DNA from: a bacterium
Lineage (GTDB): Bacteria > ARS69
Direction of reading: 5' to 3'
Assembly (NCBI GenBank): GCA_025774865.1
Contig: JALGZO010000508.1
Location: 1-6,733 of the forward strand
Length of the DNA: 6,733 nucleotides
In this document: piece after piece, positions 5,901 to 6,733 of the stretch
How positions within the stretch are numbered: the stretch's first letter is position 1
Layout of the letters: each line of letters opens with the position of its first letter
Notes under the pieces: model-generated
Database searches by the model: none
What the model was told of the DNA's origin: nothing
The model's input: the letters and a program-made list of their open reading frames with translations, nothing else
Position numbers and translations under genes: made by a program

Positions 5901-6733
5901 ATGCCCTCCCCTTCCCACGACGAACTCCTCCAGGCCCTTCGAACAGTTTCTTTCGAGTCCTCTTCGAAGGATGTGGTCGCGTCCGAGATCGCGCGGAACG
6001 TCTCTCATCGAAACGGACGGGGCTCATTGACGCTCGAGGTCCCCAGCCCCGGGTATCCGCGGATCGAGGAACTGACGCAGCAGGTCCGCGATGCCCTTCT
6101 CAGTGTCGCCGGCGTCGAGTCGGTCGACGTCGAGACCACCTGGCGAGTGCGCGCAGCCGAGACGCGGCACGCCGCCATCCACGGGGTCAAGAACGTGATC
6201 GCGGTGGCGAGCGGCAAGGGAGGTGTCGGCAAGTCGACGGTGGCCGCGAACCTCGCAGTCGGGCTCGCGCGACTCGGCGCGAGCACCGGACTCGCCGACC
6301 TCGACATCTACGGACCGAGCGTTCCTCTCGTGATGGGACACGCGGACGAGCCGCGGGTGACCGGGGACGAGGCGCTCGTTCCGTCGGAAGCGCACGGCGT
6401 GAAGTTCCTCTCGATGGGACAGCTCGTGCCCGGCGACCGACCCGTCCTCTGGCGCGGCCCCATGCTGCACAAGATGGTGAGTCAGTTCATGAGCGCGGAC
6501 TGGGGTGAGCTGGACTACTTGGTTCTCGACCTGCCGCCCGGCACAGGAGACGTGCAACTCACCGTCACCCAGACCGTCCCCGTCGCCGGTGCAGTCGTCG
6601 TGACGACCCCGCAGGAGATCGCACTCATCGACGCGCGCAAGGGCCTCACGATGTTTCGCGACAACCAGATGCCGATCCTCGGGGTCGTCGAGAACTTCGC
6701 CTGGTACCAGTGCGGCAAGTGCGGGAAGCGGCA
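5901..6733 (+). CDS. mrp: Mrp/ApbC/NBP35-family Fe-S cluster carrier ATPase, 3'-truncated
   Basis: The frame is open to the window edge and shows the first 277 residues; full-length bacterial Mrp proteins are about 350-370. Residues about 1-85 form an N-terminal MIP18/DUF59-type domain (VPSPGYPRIEELTQQV, GVESVDVE). The P-loop NTPase follows: deviant Walker A GKGGVGKST (105-113, both signature lysines K106 and K111), DLDIYGPS (133-140), RGPM, and the Walker B/switch block DLPPGTGD (210-217). The family CxxC, used to bind a bridging [4Fe-4S] cluster between subunits, is C271-G-K-C274, preceded by VVENFAWYQ where many homologues have ENMS. The family binds Fe-S clusters and hands them to apoproteins in the cytoplasm, with ATP hydrolysis needed. 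ATG 5901 is preceded by AGGAG at 5892-5896, spacing 4 nt. A TTGACA promoter lies upstream, so expression is probably independent of the phosphoesterase gene. Assignment is firm. Confidence 0.96.
   Translation, partial: MPSPSHDELLQALRTVSFESSSKDVVASEIARNVSHRNGRGSLTLEVPSPGYPRIEELTQQVRDALLSVAGVESVDVETTWRVRAAETRHAAIHGVKNVIAVASGKGGVGKSTVAANLAVGLARLGASTGLADLDIYGPSVPLVMGHADEPRVTGDEALVPSEAHGVKFLSMGQLVPGDRPVLWRGPMLHKMVSQFMSADWGELDYLVLDLPPGTGDVQLTVTQTVPVAGAVVVTTPQEIALIDARKGLTMFRDNQMPILGVVENFAWYQCGKCGKR

Noticed and set aside
5855-6508. 217-codon plus-strand open frame over the Mrp gene
   Set aside because: Off-frame shadow: the Mrp frame from 5901 carries the P-loop, switch and CxxC motifs, whereas this product is low-complexity and Arg-rich.
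1-6733. CRISPR arrays, tRNA/rRNA genes, transposase or phage genes, toxin-antitoxin or defence modules
   Set aside because: No direct-repeat array, RNA gene signature or such protein motif was seen on either strand; all coding space is explained by five housekeeping, metabolic or secreted-protein genes.

Overview
The window is a GC-rich, densely packed bacterial chromosomal segment with every recognisable gene on the + strand. The best lineage clue is the secreted phosphoesterase at 3249-5633. It ends in an SPNP...VYDAGGR...WDGRD..G..VAAGVYF...KMIVLR module, the FlgD-like/type-IX-sorting-like C-terminal domain common in the FCB superphylum and in related uncultivated phyla such as Candidatus Eisenbacteria. 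The exact phylum is inference; nothing here is a phylogenetic marker that I could place by eye.

Layout. (1) Positions 1-452: 3' part of a YqgE/AlgH (UPF0301) gene. (2) About 449-1795: lysine-2-oxoglutarate reductase (LKR). (3) 1792-3117: saccharopine dehydrogenase (SDH, glutamate-forming). These three form a tight operon: AlgH stop and probable LKR start overlap in CTGA, and LKR stop and SDH start overlap in ATGA. (4) 3118-3248: intergenic region with an extended -10 promoter and a Shine-Dalgarno site for the next gene. (5) 3249-5633: exported, multidomain metallophosphoesterase. (6) 5634-5900: intergenic region dominated by a 134-nt element with perfect 27-bp inverted repeat ends, followed by a TTGACA promoter. 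(7) 5901-6733: 5' part of an Mrp/ApbC/NBP35-type Fe-S carrier ATPase, running off the window end.

How the genes fit together. LKR condenses lysine with 2-oxoglutarate to saccharopine, and SDH splits saccharopine into glutamate and alpha-aminoadipate semialdehyde. The pair is the two halves of the animal/plant bifunctional enzyme (AASS; LKR/SDH), in the same order but as separate proteins. The saccharopine route is uncommon in bacteria. The semialdehyde dehydrogenase that would complete lysine degradation is not in the window. The phosphoesterase and Mrp each appear to have their own promoter and show no metabolic link to the lysine genes.

Most worth following up: the perfect inverted-repeat element at 5644-5777 (MITE-like element or structured RNA); the LKR gene, which lacks any ATG/GTG/TTG start at the position homology requires; and the split saccharopine operon. 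I did not find a convincing novel multi-gene system such as a defence or mobile module.
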